Shown here: in pieces, positions 7,714 to 14,276 of the stretch
Position numbering within the stretch: the stretch's first letter is position 1
Layout: each line of letters starts with the position of its first letter
Source of the DNA: Clostridiales bacterium
GTDB taxonomy: Bacteria; Bacillota; Clostridia; Oscillospirales; Acutalibacteraceae
DNA length: 14,276 nucleotides
Direction of reading: 5' to 3'
NCBI GenBank assembly: GCA_019416395.1
Contig: DXXH01000070.1
Span: 1 to 14,276 of the forward strand
The notes under the pieces: generated by a model
What the model was told of the DNA's origin: nothing
The model's input: only the letters and a program-made list of their open reading frames with translations
The model's database searches: none
Program-made: the position numbers and the translations under genes

Positions 7714-7764
7714 AGCAATCACAGCCTTTCCAAAAAATACGCCTTGCTCTTTCGGAAAAGCCCG

Positions 7765-7956
7765 CTACTGTTCCCCTTCCGGGCGAAGAATTTTCTTGAT
7801 GTTCTTCTCACACTTCAGCCGGGGGATCATCACTTCCCGGCCACATCCGTTACAACGGATTTTGAAATCCATTCCCACCCGCAGCACCGTAAATTCCAAG
7901 CTGCCACAAGGGTGAGGTTTTTTCATGCGCAGTACATCGCCCACCTGCACATCCAT
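7765..7956 (-). CDS. DUF951 family small protein
   Basis: This 63-residue protein matches the DUF951 pattern: VGDVLRMKKPHPCGS near the start, VLRVG, then CNGCG and a basic C-terminal tail. Cysteines 17, 35 and 38 (HPCG and CxGC) could form part of a metal or nucleic-acid binding fold, but no biochemical role is established that I know of. The ATG at 7956 is preferred because GAAAGG lies 9 bases upstream and family members typically start at MD-x-x-VGD. The ATG at 7965 has the ribosome site touching the start codon and is less likely. It is the first gene of the operon, followed by prfA. It lies outside the ribosomal and cell wall families that share its transcript, so a translation-related role is only a context guess. 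Confidence 0.85.
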   Translation of the reverse strand: MDVQVGDVLRMKKPHPCGSLEFTVLRVGMDFKIRCNGCGREVMIPRLKCEKNIKKILRPEGEQ

Positions 7957-7991
7957 CTTGCTCATCCTTTCCTGTGAGTATCGCTTTCAAC

Positions 7992-8014
7992 GCCTGGAGT
8001 CAGTTTCTCCAGGC
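7992..8014 (-). promoter_or_regulatory. Hairpin in the DUF951-prfA leader RNA
   Basis: A perfect 8-base stem (GCCTGGAG / CTCCAGGC) with a 7-base loop lies in the 5' leader, about 45 bases after the predicted transcription start and about 35 bases before the first codon. No T-run follows it on the minus strand, so it is not a standard terminator. Just upstream, AGGC-TTTT-GCCT could form a competing small hairpin that shares the GCCT. Whether it has a regulatory role is unknown. Confidence 0.4.
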
Positions 8015-8065
8015 AAAAGCCTTCTGGCCCTTTTCTATGGGGCTGTCACGAAAAACTAATTTATT

Positions 8066-8094
8066 ATTATACACCACTTGCTGAAGTTTTGCAA
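8066..8094 (-). promoter_or_regulatory. Sigma-A promoter of the DUF951-prfA-sua5/coaE-SLT operon
   Basis: On the minus strand TTGCAA (8094-8089) and a perfect TATAAT (8071-8066) are separated by exactly 17 bases. Transcription should start near 8058, leaving a leader of about 100 bases. This is the strongest promoter match in the window, in keeping with a housekeeping operon. The -35 box directly abuts the T-run of the cdaR terminator. Confidence 0.75.
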
Positions 8095-8096
8095 AG

Positions 8097-8135
8097 AAAA
8101 GAGCGTCCCAGGGAAAAAATCCCCTGTGACGCTCT
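8097..8135 (-). terminator. Intrinsic terminator of the cdaA-cdaR operon
   Basis: On the minus strand AGAGCGTC pairs with GACGCTCT, then after one A/G mismatch CAGGG pairs with CCCTG around an A/T-rich loop; a short TTTT follows. It lies 23 bases after the cdaR stop codon. Confidence 0.8.
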
Positions 8136-8157
8136 ATCTTGATTCGATTGGTTCGTC

Positions 8158-9570
8158 CTACTCCTGAGGTGTGGCAGCAACATCATCCCCAGTATCCTCG
8201 TTTTGGGTTATGCGGGCCGCCGCTGTTACTGGAGCTGCAGAAATGGTCACCGACACCGTATATTCCCCGGTAACCCAACAGGAATCCGCCGCGCTGCCCG
8301 TCAAGCTCACAGATGCAGGCACGTCTACCGTCCCAGTTTGATCCTGGAAGTTGCTCAGGTCCACCTGAACCGCGATGGAATCCCCAGTAAGCTTGGTCAC
8401 CTGGGCTTCCGGTCCCACAACGGTTACCGGCAAGGAACTGGTGGCCAGATCCACCTGCATACCAGACGGCTGATTGAGGATTTGAACATTGGCGGAACTG
8501 ACCGCCACTGAAGACTGCTGATGCCCGTTCAAATTGATAGTTACCGTAGCTTTACTGGTAGCGTCCCCCACTGCGCTGATATTCCGTACACCTGACGGCA
8601 AGGGAATATCCATGGTAAACGCGTTTGTGGCGTCCGCTTTTAGCTGTGCAAAATCGATCACTTTATCCAGCTGGATTTCGCTGATTCCCGAAAGCACATC
8701 GGAAGAACCGGCGATGGTGATTTCCGCAGGTTCAATCTGAATACGGGACTGGGAAAAGCCTTCCGGCTGATGCAGCGTGGAAGCCACCAAGCTCACGGAC
8801 TTCACCGGAGTCACCGGAATGGTCACGTCCACTGTTTCCACATTCATGGTGAGACACAAATCCTGGGTATTGTTGAGCACCTGGTTATTCTTGTCGTACA
8901 GGACCAGCGGGCAGGAGAACTGCGTTTCCTGCTTGAGGGGCGATTCCACCTGATAGTCGACGGACACTTTTCCAATCCGGTTCACCGAGGATTCCGGCCC
9001 GGTGATAGTCACATTGTCCGCGGATAAAATCGGGGTGGACGCGTAATACCCGTCACCGGAACTGTATTGGATATTGCTCTCAATGGTAAAATTAGCCTCT
9101 TGCGACCGGTCATATTCCAGAGTCACTTCAGAAGGGTTCACCTGGGTAATCTCAAAATTCGCCAGGGAATTGGCTTTCACCGCCTGGACGTCCACTGTCA
9201 TCTTTTGCAGCGTATTTCCCGTCACCGTGGTGGACGTGGGATTCAGCGTAACGGTCACCTCAAAATCATTGGCCGTCAGCTGGCTGGTCAACAGGGTATT
9301 TCCTGTCACTTGCAGGTTTACCGTATCGCTGGACTTGTTAAATACCTTTAAGCCCTCTTCTTCCGCTGCGGAAGAATACCGCACCTCGATGGGCACGTCC
9401 TCGATGACCACACCCCGGTCCGAGCTGTTGGCGGCCATCAGAAACCAGGAAACTACCGCCACAGCAAATGAAAAAACCAGCACGAAGGTATTGTGGTAAA
9501 AGATCTTTCCTAGAGGGATCCGCTTCCGTTTGCTTTTTGACTCTTCCGGGCGTTTCTTTTCTACGCTCAT
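8158..9570 (-). CDS. cdaR: CdaR, YbbR-domain regulator of the diadenylate cyclase
   Basis: This 470-residue protein has a Lys/Arg-rich cytoplasmic N-terminus, one transmembrane helix at about 27-46 ending in a WFLMAAN stretch, and a long Thr/Val/Ser-rich extracellular region. That region appears to be made of about four YbbR-like beta repeats, with recurring phrases such as V-TGN, I-GP and I-GSS. In Firmicutes CdaR is the membrane partner that modulates CdaA and so c-di-AMP levels. The ATG at 9570 is preferred over an in-frame GTG at 9579, because GGGGGAG sits 8 bases before the ATG but touches the GTG. The gene begins 5 bases after the cdaA stop. The C-terminal tail is a short Ala/Thr/Asp-rich stretch. 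The YbbR call rests on architecture and on position after cdaA more than on single motifs. Confidence 0.9.
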   Translation of the reverse strand: MSVEKKRPEESKSKRKRIPLGKIFYHNTFVLVFSFAVAVVSWFLMAANSSDRGVVIEDVPIEVRYSSAAEEEGLKVFNKSSDTVNLQVTGNTLLTSQLTANDFEVTVTLNPTSTTVTGNTLQKMTVDVQAVKANSLANFEITQVNPSEVTLEYDRSQEANFTIESNIQYSSGDGYYASTPILSADNVTITGPESSVNRIGKVSVDYQVESPLKQETQFSCPLVLYDKNNQVLNNTQDLCLTMNVETVDVTIPVTPVKSVSLVASTLHQPEGFSQSRIQIEPAEITIAGSSDVLSGISEIQLDKVIDFAQLKADATNAFTMDIPLPSGVRNISAVGDATSKATVTINLNGHQQSSVAVSSANVQILNQPSGMQVDLATSSLPVTVVGPEAQVTKLTGDSIAVQVDLSNFQDQTGTVDVPASVSLTGSAADSCWVTGEYTVSVTISAAPVTAAARITQNEDTGDDVAATPQE

Positions 9571-9575
9571 ATCCG

Positions 9576-10478
9576 TCACTCCCCCTTTCTGGTGGTGCCG
9601 GACCCGAAACCCAGCTTGCCCAAAATGCGCTTGCCACTGGCTGCCACTTCTGGAGCGCCAACCAAGGTGTTTTCCAAAGCTTCCCGAAGGGTCACCCGGT
9701 TGTAGTTCCGGGTAAGCTTGCCGTCCCTGGCAATGGAAATCTGCCCTGTCTCCTCGGAAACAACAACCACCACCGCGTCAGAATTCTCACTGATCCCCAA
9801 CGCTGCCCGGTGCCGTGTTCCCAGCTCCGCGCTGACGTTCTCATTGCTGGTCAACGGCAGGATACACCCTGCGGCGTAAACCTGGCCTTCCCGGATAATC
9901 ATGGCGCCGTCGTGCAAGGGCGCTTTATTGAAAAAGATATTGGCAATCAATTGAGAGGAAGGTGCCGCCTCCACAACCGTGCCGGTAGCCACAATTTCCC
10001 CCAGTTTTGTCTGCCGTTCAAACACAATCAGCGCTCCCATGCGGAGTTGCTGGAGAATCTGGGTAGCGTCTACCACACCTTCAATGGCCTTACGCGTTTT
10101 GGCCTTGTCCTCTTTATCTTTGACGGCCACCGCGCTGACCAACGACTGGGCTACCTTGCTGTGGCCCACCTGCTCCAAGGCCTTTCGGATCTCCGGCTGG
10201 AATAGTATGACCACAATGGCAATACCCGATTGAAGAAACGCCCGCAAAATGGCGTTGAGCATCAAAAGATTCAATTGAGAGGAAATCACAAACAGCACTA
10301 CCAGCAGAATGATGCCCTTGACCAGCTGCCCCGCCCGTGTTTCCCGCACTAGCTTGATGGCACTGTAGAGCAGCACCGTCACAATTGCCACGTCCACAGC
10401 ATCTTTTAAGGTGAACTGACGGGCCAAACTCAAAATCAACTCGCCTGTTTGGGCGATATACTCCATGGCGGAGTTCAT
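9576..10478 (-). CDS. cdaA: Diadenylate cyclase CdaA (c-di-AMP synthase)
   Basis: This 300-residue membrane-bound DAC-domain enzyme joins two ATP molecules into c-di-AMP, the second messenger that controls potassium and osmolyte transport and cell wall homeostasis. Three transmembrane helices lie at about 28-45, 52-68 and 78-95. The DisA_N cyclase domain spans about 120-255, with the essential DGA motif at 190-192 (PLHDGAMII) and the RHR motif at 222-224 (LGTRHRAALG). The C-terminal 40 residues are basic. The ATG at 10478 is chosen because AAAGGGG lies 8 bases upstream and CdaA proteins normally start about 25 residues before the first helix. The longer reading to 10541 lacks a comparable site. 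It is the first gene of a two-gene operon with cdaR. The usual third gene, glmM, is not in the window. Confidence 0.96.
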   Translation of the reverse strand: MNSAMEYIAQTGELILSLARQFTLKDAVDVAIVTVLLYSAIKLVRETRAGQLVKGIILLVVLFVISSQLNLLMLNAILRAFLQSGIAIVVILFQPEIRKALEQVGHSKVAQSLVSAVAVKDKEDKAKTRKAIEGVVDATQILQQLRMGALIVFERQTKLGEIVATGTVVEAAPSSQLIANIFFNKAPLHDGAMIIREGQVYAAGCILPLTSNENVSAELGTRHRAALGISENSDAVVVVVSEETGQISIARDGKLTRNYNRVTLREALENTLVGAPEVAASGKRILGKLGFGSGTTRKGE

Positions 10479-10573
10479 GGCCGTCACCCCTTTCTTTTGA
10501 ACTTCTTGTAGAAAAAGCGCGAACGCCGCGCCCCAGGCCACACAGCGTCCCGCAGCAAGCCTTTCCAGACATC

Positions 10574-10582
10574 ATTCTATCA
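10574..10582 (-). promoter_or_regulatory. Candidate extended -10 promoter element of cdaA
   Basis: On the minus strand TGATAGAAT forms an extended -10 (TG-A-TAGAAT) about 95 bases before the cdaA start. The region 17 bases upstream gives only a poor -35 (TTTTAT). An extended -10 can work with a weak -35, so this is plausible but not strong. Confidence 0.38.
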
Positions 10583-10598
10583 TAAACGGCCCGCAAAT

Positions 10599-10616
10599 AA
10601 AAGAATTTTTTCTTTT
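10599..10616 (-). terminator. Weak A/T-rich hairpin after the cysteine desulfurase-like gene
   Basis: AAAAGAA and TTCTTTT form a 7-base, mostly A/T stem around a 4-base loop, about 12 bases past the desulfurase stop codon. Without a G/C core it would be a poor terminator. It is the only hairpin seen between this gene and the cdaA promoter region. Confidence 0.25.
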
Positions 10617-10627
10617 GTAAACTGAAA

Positions 10628-11770
10628 TTATTCCCGCCAATGGGAAAGCCGGAGCACCAAGGCGTCCAGATCTTCTTTCCGGGTAAATACCGAGGGAGAT
10701 ACCCGCACCGTCCCCGTTTCCAGTGTACCCATCTTCTCATGGGCCAAAGGCGCGCAATGCAGACCGCACCGCACAGCGATTCCGCCTTTCGCCAGAAATT
10801 CCCCCACACGCTCACTGGGCACCCCTTCCAAATTGAAGGACAACACTGGCACGGACCAATGTTCTTCCGGTGGCGGCGTATAAAGGGTCACTTTTCCCAT
10901 GCGGGACAGTCTCCCATGGAGATAACGGAGCTTTTGCAGCTCCTCCCGGCAAATCCGTTCCGGACCTTGGCGGCGGACAAATTCGATCCCCGCCCCCAGC
11001 CCCAGGATTCCAGGTACATTTAAGGTCCCGCTCTCGTACCGCTCCGGCGCTTCTTCCGGCTGTTGCAGGTTCCGGGACTGAGTCCCCGTACCGCCCTCTA
11101 CCAGCGTACCCAGCAATTCTTCCGGTTGCCGGATCACCAATAATCCTGTGCCCATGGGGCCGTAAAGCCCTTTATGCCCGGCACAGCAAAGGTAATCGAT
11201 ACCGCTTTCTTCCAGCCGTACCGGCAAAAGACCCGCCCCTTGGGCAGCGTCCACGCAAACCTTCACCCCATACTGGTGGGCTAAGGCTGTAATGCGTTCC
11301 ACGGGCACCCGGATCCCAAATACATTGGACGCCATGGTGCACACCACCAATTTTGTCTTGGGTCCCAATGCCTGCCGGAAGGACTCCAAGGTGGCGTCGT
11401 TATCCCCTGGAGTCACTTTGGCCACGGTATAGGAAACCCCTCGGCTGCCAAGAGCTGTAAGGGGACGCATGACGGCGTTGTGCTCCAAATCGGAAACCAC
11501 CACATGATCTCCTGGTTTCAGAGCCCCTTTCAACACAAGATTCAACGCCTGGGTACAGCTTGGCTGCAACAGAACACATTCCGGACCGGACGCGCCAAAA
11601 AATTCCGCCGCCAGTTTCCGGCAGTCGTACAACGCCTGCGTTGTGCGCAAACACATACCATAGCCGCTTCGGCCTGGGTTGGCCCCGTATTCCATCAGCG
11701 CCCGGTGCACGCTTTGGCGCACCCCCTGAGGCTTGGGGTACGTGGTGGCGCTGTTGTCCAGGTAAATCAT
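10628..11770 (-). CDS. Cysteine desulfurase family protein (EF2568-like, class V PLP aminotransferase fold)
   Basis: This 380-residue PLP enzyme of the NifS/SufS fold probably releases sulfur, or selenium from selenocysteine, as an enzyme-bound persulfide. The PLP pocket is visible: DNSATT (5-10) at the start, EHNA with stacking His97, DAAQ (174-177), and the Schiff-base Lys200 in AGHKGLYGPMGTG. The thiol-bearing loop reads RCGLHCAPLAH with Cys339 in the catalytic position and an extra Cys335 next to it. The ending ETGTVRVSPSVF is typical of the subgroup defined by Enterococcus EF2568, which occurs near selD in selenium-using bacteria. The ATG at 11770 overlaps the DUF3343 stop by 4 bases (ATGA), so the two are translationally coupled. 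A housekeeping iron-sulfur role is less likely because no iscU or sufU follows. The substrate cannot be decided from this window. Confidence 0.9.
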   Translation of the reverse strand: MIYLDNSATTYPKPQGVRQSVHRALMEYGANPGRSGYGMCLRTTQALYDCRKLAAEFFGASGPECVLLQPSCTQALNLVLKGALKPGDHVVVSDLEHNAVMRPLTALGSRGVSYTVAKVTPGDNDATLESFRQALGPKTKLVVCTMASNVFGIRVPVERITALAHQYGVKVCVDAAQGAGLLPVRLEESGIDYLCCAGHKGLYGPMGTGLLVIRQPEELLGTLVEGGTGTQSRNLQQPEEAPERYESGTLNVPGILGLGAGIEFVRRQGPERICREELQKLRYLHGRLSRMGKVTLYTPPPEEHWSVPVLSFNLEGVPSERVGEFLAKGGIAVRCGLHCAPLAHEKMGTLETGTVRVSPSVFTRKEDLDALVLRLSHWRE

Positions 11771-11997
11771 GGCAGGTCACCGTCCTGTTCCATGCGCCGT
11801 AATAACCGAATATGATTTTCCCGTAAGATCCGTTCCGCTGCGTCCGCCCCTTCGGGAACATAAATCCCATAGCCGCACCCTGTTTCCTCGGTCCTGGGAA
11901 TACGCTCCACATATCCCCGGATGCCGTGACGGAACAAGATATCCCGGCCTTTCATGGCATAGGTCACAGAACTGACCACAATCAAAGGCTTGCCCAT
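11767..11997 (-). CDS. DUF3343 putative Se/S carrier-like protein
   Basis: This 76-residue protein belongs to DUF3343, described as a putative selenium or sulfur carrier-like family. It starts with a hydrophobic beta strand (PLIVVSSV), keeps the TGCGYGIYV segment with conserved Cys41, and has the MKGRDIL helix typical of the family. Its pairing with an EF2568-like desulfurase is the main functional clue: the small protein could accept the mobilised chalcogen on its cysteine. The ATG at 11997 has GGGGTGAT about 5 bases upstream. It is the first gene of a two-gene operon, downstream of the ispDF terminator. Assignment to the family is good; the carrier role is inference. Confidence 0.82.
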   Translation of the reverse strand: MGKPLIVVSSVTYAMKGRDILFRHGIRGYVERIPRTEETGCGYGIYVPEGADAAERILRENHIRLLRRMEQDGDLP

Positions 11998-12040
11998 ACG
12001 ATCACCCCATTACTTTTCCACGAAAATGATTTCTCATTTC

Positions 12041-12064
12041 ATTCTATGCGGAAGAAGCCTTCCG
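12041..12064 (-). promoter_or_regulatory. Candidate -10 element with a 6+4+6 inverted repeat upstream of the DUF3343 operon
   Basis: On the minus strand TAGAAT (12046-12041) is a good -10, about 45 bases before the DUF3343 start. Immediately upstream, in what would be the spacer, lies a perfect inverted repeat CGGAAG-4-CTTCCG (12049-12064). The -35 region matches consensus poorly, as is common for promoters that need an activator. The repeat could be an operator, but this is inference from position only. Confidence 0.35.
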
Positions 12065-12085
12065 GTGACCAGGGGATTCCGTGAA

Positions 12086-12114
12086 ATAAAAAAGGCCCCC
12101 ACTAGGAGCCTTTT
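12086..12114 (-). terminator. Intrinsic terminator of the uxaC-ispDF transcript
   Basis: On the minus strand AAAAGGCTCC pairs with GGGGCCTTTT (one T·G wobble) around a short loop and is followed by TTTTTTATTT. It lies 12 bases past the ispDF stop codon. Confidence 0.85.
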
Positions 12115-12125
12115 CCATACTATAA

Positions 12126-13292
12126 CTATTGTTCCAACAAACACACTGCCGAGGCTGCGATTCCCAGACCGGTCCCCGTAAATCCCAAGCCTTCTTCCGT
12201 AGTGGCTTTTACGCTGATTTGGGCAGTCTCCACTCCACAGGCTTTCGCCAGGTTTTCCCGCATCTGGGGGATATGGGGCGCCAGCTTAGGACGCTGGGCG
12301 ATAACCGTGGCGTCCACATTGCCAATGGAGTACCCTTTCTCTTTCAGCAGGCTGCAAACACGCTCTAACAGAACCAGGCTGTCCGCCCCCTCATAGGCTG
12401 GGTCGGTATCCGGGAAAAACTTTCCAATATCTCCCAAAGCCGCTGCACCCAGCAAAGCATCCGCAATGGCATGGGCCAGCACATCCGCGTCCGAGTGGCC
12501 TAATAGCCCCTTTTCATAGGGTATCTCAACCCCACCTAAAATCAGTTTTCTGCCTTCCACCAGTTTATGCACGTCATAACCATATCCCACACGCATGCGG
12601 CGTTCCTCCTGCCCTAAGTACGCCCGGGCCACCATTCGGTCTTCCGGGGTGGTAAGTTTGATATTCCGGTAATCCCCAGGCGTAAAGCGCACCCGGCCTC
12701 CCGCCGCCTCAATGAGCTGGCAGTCGTCTGTATAGGATACCCCAGCCCCTTGCGCCTTTCGAGCGGCGTAAAGATACATTTCCCGCTCGAAGGCTTGGGG
12801 AGTCTGTACCGCCATCAGCCGTGCCCGGGAAGGAGTGGACTCCACAAACCCCTGGCCGTCGGACAGCTTACAGGTATCCTTCGAGGGAACTGCCGCCGTG
12901 GCTGCCCCATAGGCCACCGCATCACGGCACACGGCGTCCGTCATCTCCGGAGTCACGAAGGGCCTGGCACCATCGTGAATCAACAGATAAGACCGTTCCA
13001 GAGAAAGAGCGCTCACCCCTGCCAATACCGAATCCTGCCGTTCTTTTCCTCCGGGCACCACCGTCACAGGCTTTTCCGTTTTGCCAGCCAGCATGGCTTC
13101 GATCTGCTCTTGATCTTCAGCCCGGCAAACCACGCAAAGTTCCCCCACCCAGGGACATTTGGCCAGCGTTTGGAAGGAATAGAGCAGCACCGGTTTTCCA
13201 CCCAGGTCTTCTAACACCTTGGAGCCAGAACCACCCATACGGCTGGAGCTGCCTGCCGCTACGATCACGGCGCCGAATTGTCCGTCCACCAT
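12126..13292 (-). CDS. ispDF: Bifunctional IspD-IspF enzyme of the MEP isoprenoid pathway
   Basis: This 388-residue fusion carries out two steps of the methylerythritol phosphate pathway to isoprenoids. Residues 1-about 228 are IspD (MEP cytidylyltransferase), with AAGSSSRMG (12-20), Lys25, the LLIHDGARPF stretch at 103-112 and the QTPQAF segment near 163-168. Residues about 233-388 are IspF (MEcPP synthase), with the GYDVH motif (metal ligands Asp240 and His242), LGHSDADVLAHA (His274), the GDIGKFFPDTD segment and the KATTEEGLGFTG stretch near 362-373. The intermediate enzyme IspE is not in the window. The ATG at 13292 has AAAGGAG 5 bases upstream; an in-frame GTG at 13319 lies before the ribosome site and overlaps uxaC. 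The gene follows uxaC by 23 bases with no terminator between them, so co-transcription is likely. Confidence 0.96.
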   Translation of the reverse strand: MVDGQFGAVIVAAGSSSRMGGSGSKVLEDLGGKPVLLYSFQTLAKCPWVGELCVVCRAEDQEQIEAMLAGKTEKPVTVVPGGKERQDSVLAGVSALSLERSYLLIHDGARPFVTPEMTDAVCRDAVAYGAATAAVPSKDTCKLSDGQGFVESTPSRARLMAVQTPQAFEREMYLYAARKAQGAGVSYTDDCQLIEAAGGRVRFTPGDYRNIKLTTPEDRMVARAYLGQEERRMRVGYGYDVHKLVEGRKLILGGVEIPYEKGLLGHSDADVLAHAIADALLGAAALGDIGKFFPDTDPAYEGADSLVLLERVCSLLKEKGYSIGNVDATVIAQRPKLAPHIPQMRENLAKACGVETAQISVKATTEEGLGFTGTGLGIAASAVCLLEQ

Positions 13293-13315
13293 GTTTTCTC
13301 CTTTCTCCAGCTCCC

Positions 13316-14276
13316 TCACACTTTTTCCAAGGGGAACCCGAAAAACTCTACTGCGTTGTTGTAGCAGATCCCTTTAACAATCTTTTCCAAAGCCTTCCAA
13401 TCGGCGGGATATTCCCCGTTTTCTACCCAACCGCCCAAGAGATCACACAAAATCCGCCGGAAATACTCGTGCCGTGGATAGGATAAAAAGCTGCGGGAAT
13501 CAGTGAGCATACCGATAAAATTCCCAAGCAGCCCCCCATTGGCAAAAGCCGTCAGCTGTTTGGTGATGCCCGCCTTATGGTCGTTAAACCACCAGGCTGC
13601 CCCTTGCTGTACACGACCCAAAGGAGTGCCGTCCTGGAAACAGCCCAGCACAGAATTCAAGCCATCGTCATCATTGGCATTCAGGCTGTAGCAGATCACC
13701 CGAGGAAGAACCCCTTGAGAATTGAGCAGATTTAAAAATTCTACCATTTTCAAAGAAGGAATCCCTTGAAGCACACAGTCATACCCGGTATCCCGTCCCA
13801 ACTGCTCAAACATCTTGGTATTGCTGTTGCGCCAGCAGCCATAATGGAGCTGCATGACCCACTGGAGCCGCTGGTACTCCCCAGCCAAAAAGGCCAAGAA
13901 TCCCGTCTGGAACGCTTCGATCTCTTCCTGGGTCAGAGGTTCTCCTTCCAACCGTTTTTGGAAAATCCGCTCCAGCTCTCCGTCGTCAGCCGGCTGGCAA
14001 ACCGCCTGGGTTAAGCCATGGTCACTGGCCCGGCACCCCAAGGCGTGGAATTCCTGCATGCGGCGCTTTAAAGCTTCTTTCAAATCCGCAAAACTGGCAA
14101 TTTCCATGCCTGCCGCCTGGCCCAATCGCTCCAAATAAGCGGGATAGTCCGGCTTTTCCAGCCCCATGGCGTTGTCAGGCCGCCATGCAGGCAACACTTT
14201 CACGGGAAAACTTGCGTCTTCCTTCAACGCTTTGTGCCACTGCAGATCATCGGCAGGATCATCTGTGGTGCACAGC
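13316..14276 (-). CDS. uxaC: Glucuronate isomerase (uronate isomerase), N-terminus beyond right edge
   Basis: This is the C-terminal 319 residues of a protein that is usually about 465 residues, so about 150 are missing beyond the right edge. UxaC interconverts D-glucuronate and D-fructuronate (also galacturonate and tagaturonate), the first step of hexuronate catabolism. The visible part starts with the CTTDDPADDLQWH region, then LPAWRPD, QLHYGCWRNSN, NDDDGLNSVLG, AAWWFNDHKAGI, GMLTDSRSFLSYPRHEYFRR and CYNNAVEFFGF, all hallmarks of the family. The frame is open through the window edge. A TTG at 14227 that could be taken as a start is internal, since conserved residues continue upstream of it. 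The catalytic His and Arg set in the missing N-terminal part cannot be checked. No kdu or uxu genes are visible on this side. Confidence 0.95.
   Translation of the reverse strand, partial: LCTTDDPADDLQWHKALKEDASFPVKVLPAWRPDNAMGLEKPDYPAYLERLGQAAGMEIASFADLKEALKRRMQEFHALGCRASDHGLTQAVCQPADDGELERIFQKRLEGEPLTQEEIEAFQTGFLAFLAGEYQRLQWVMQLHYGCWRNSNTKMFEQLGRDTGYDCVLQGIPSLKMVEFLNLLNSQGVLPRVICYSLNANDDDGLNSVLGCFQDGTPLGRVQQGAAWWFNDHKAGITKQLTAFANGGLLGNFIGMLTDSRSFLSYPRHEYFRRILCDLLGGWVENGEYPADWKALEKIVKGICYNNAVEFFGFPLEKV

Noticed and set aside
14225..14227. TTG as the start codon of uxaC
   Set aside because: Conserved UxaC residues continue in frame upstream to the window edge, so the gene is truncated by the window and does not start here.

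Overview
The window looks like chromosomal housekeeping DNA from a Gram-positive anaerobe of the class Clostridia, most likely an Oscillospiraceae/Ruminococcaceae-type gut bacterium. The basis is the CdaA/CdaR c-di-AMP pair, a DUF951 protein next to RF1, an M18 aminopeptidase of the clostridial type, a DUF3343 protein paired with an EF2568-like cysteine desulfurase, strong AGGAGG-type ribosome binding sites and simple sigma-A promoters. The genus cannot be named from sequence alone. I see no phage, transposon, CRISPR, tRNA or rRNA. No gene-free stretch exceeds about 200 bases.

Layout, left to right. (1) Positions 1-1102: a possible proline/threonine-rich 3' gene fragment on +, then a minus-strand membrane-anchored VanY-like protein whose catalytic residues are all replaced. 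(2) 1156-2738: a divergent single-gene unit on + with promoter, uracil permease and a strong intrinsic terminator. (3) 2792-4437: a minus-strand M18 aminopeptidase with its own terminator and a probable promoter. (4) 4448-8094: a tight minus-strand operon read as DUF951, prfA (RF1), a Sua5-CoaE fusion, then a small lytic transglycosylase. It is driven by a near-consensus promoter at 8066-8094. (5) 8097-10582: the cdaA-cdaR operon, closed by a terminator, with no glmM after it. (6) 10599-12064: a two-gene DUF3343 / cysteine desulfurase-like operon with a probable sulfur or selenium mobilising role. (7) 12086-14276: a bifunctional IspD-IspF gene preceded by the 3' part of uxaC (glucuronate isomerase), which runs off the right edge.

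All genes except the uracil permease and the left-edge fragment are on the minus strand. The transcription units are short and mostly separated by recognisable hairpin terminators. Within operons the genes overlap by 4 bases or sit within a few tens of bases, so translational coupling is likely. The most interesting items are the catalytically dead VanY-like protein, the in-frame Sua5-CoaE fusion that joins two normally separate conserved gene neighbourhoods, and the DUF3343-desulfurase pair. I found no wholly new multi-gene defence or metabolic system.
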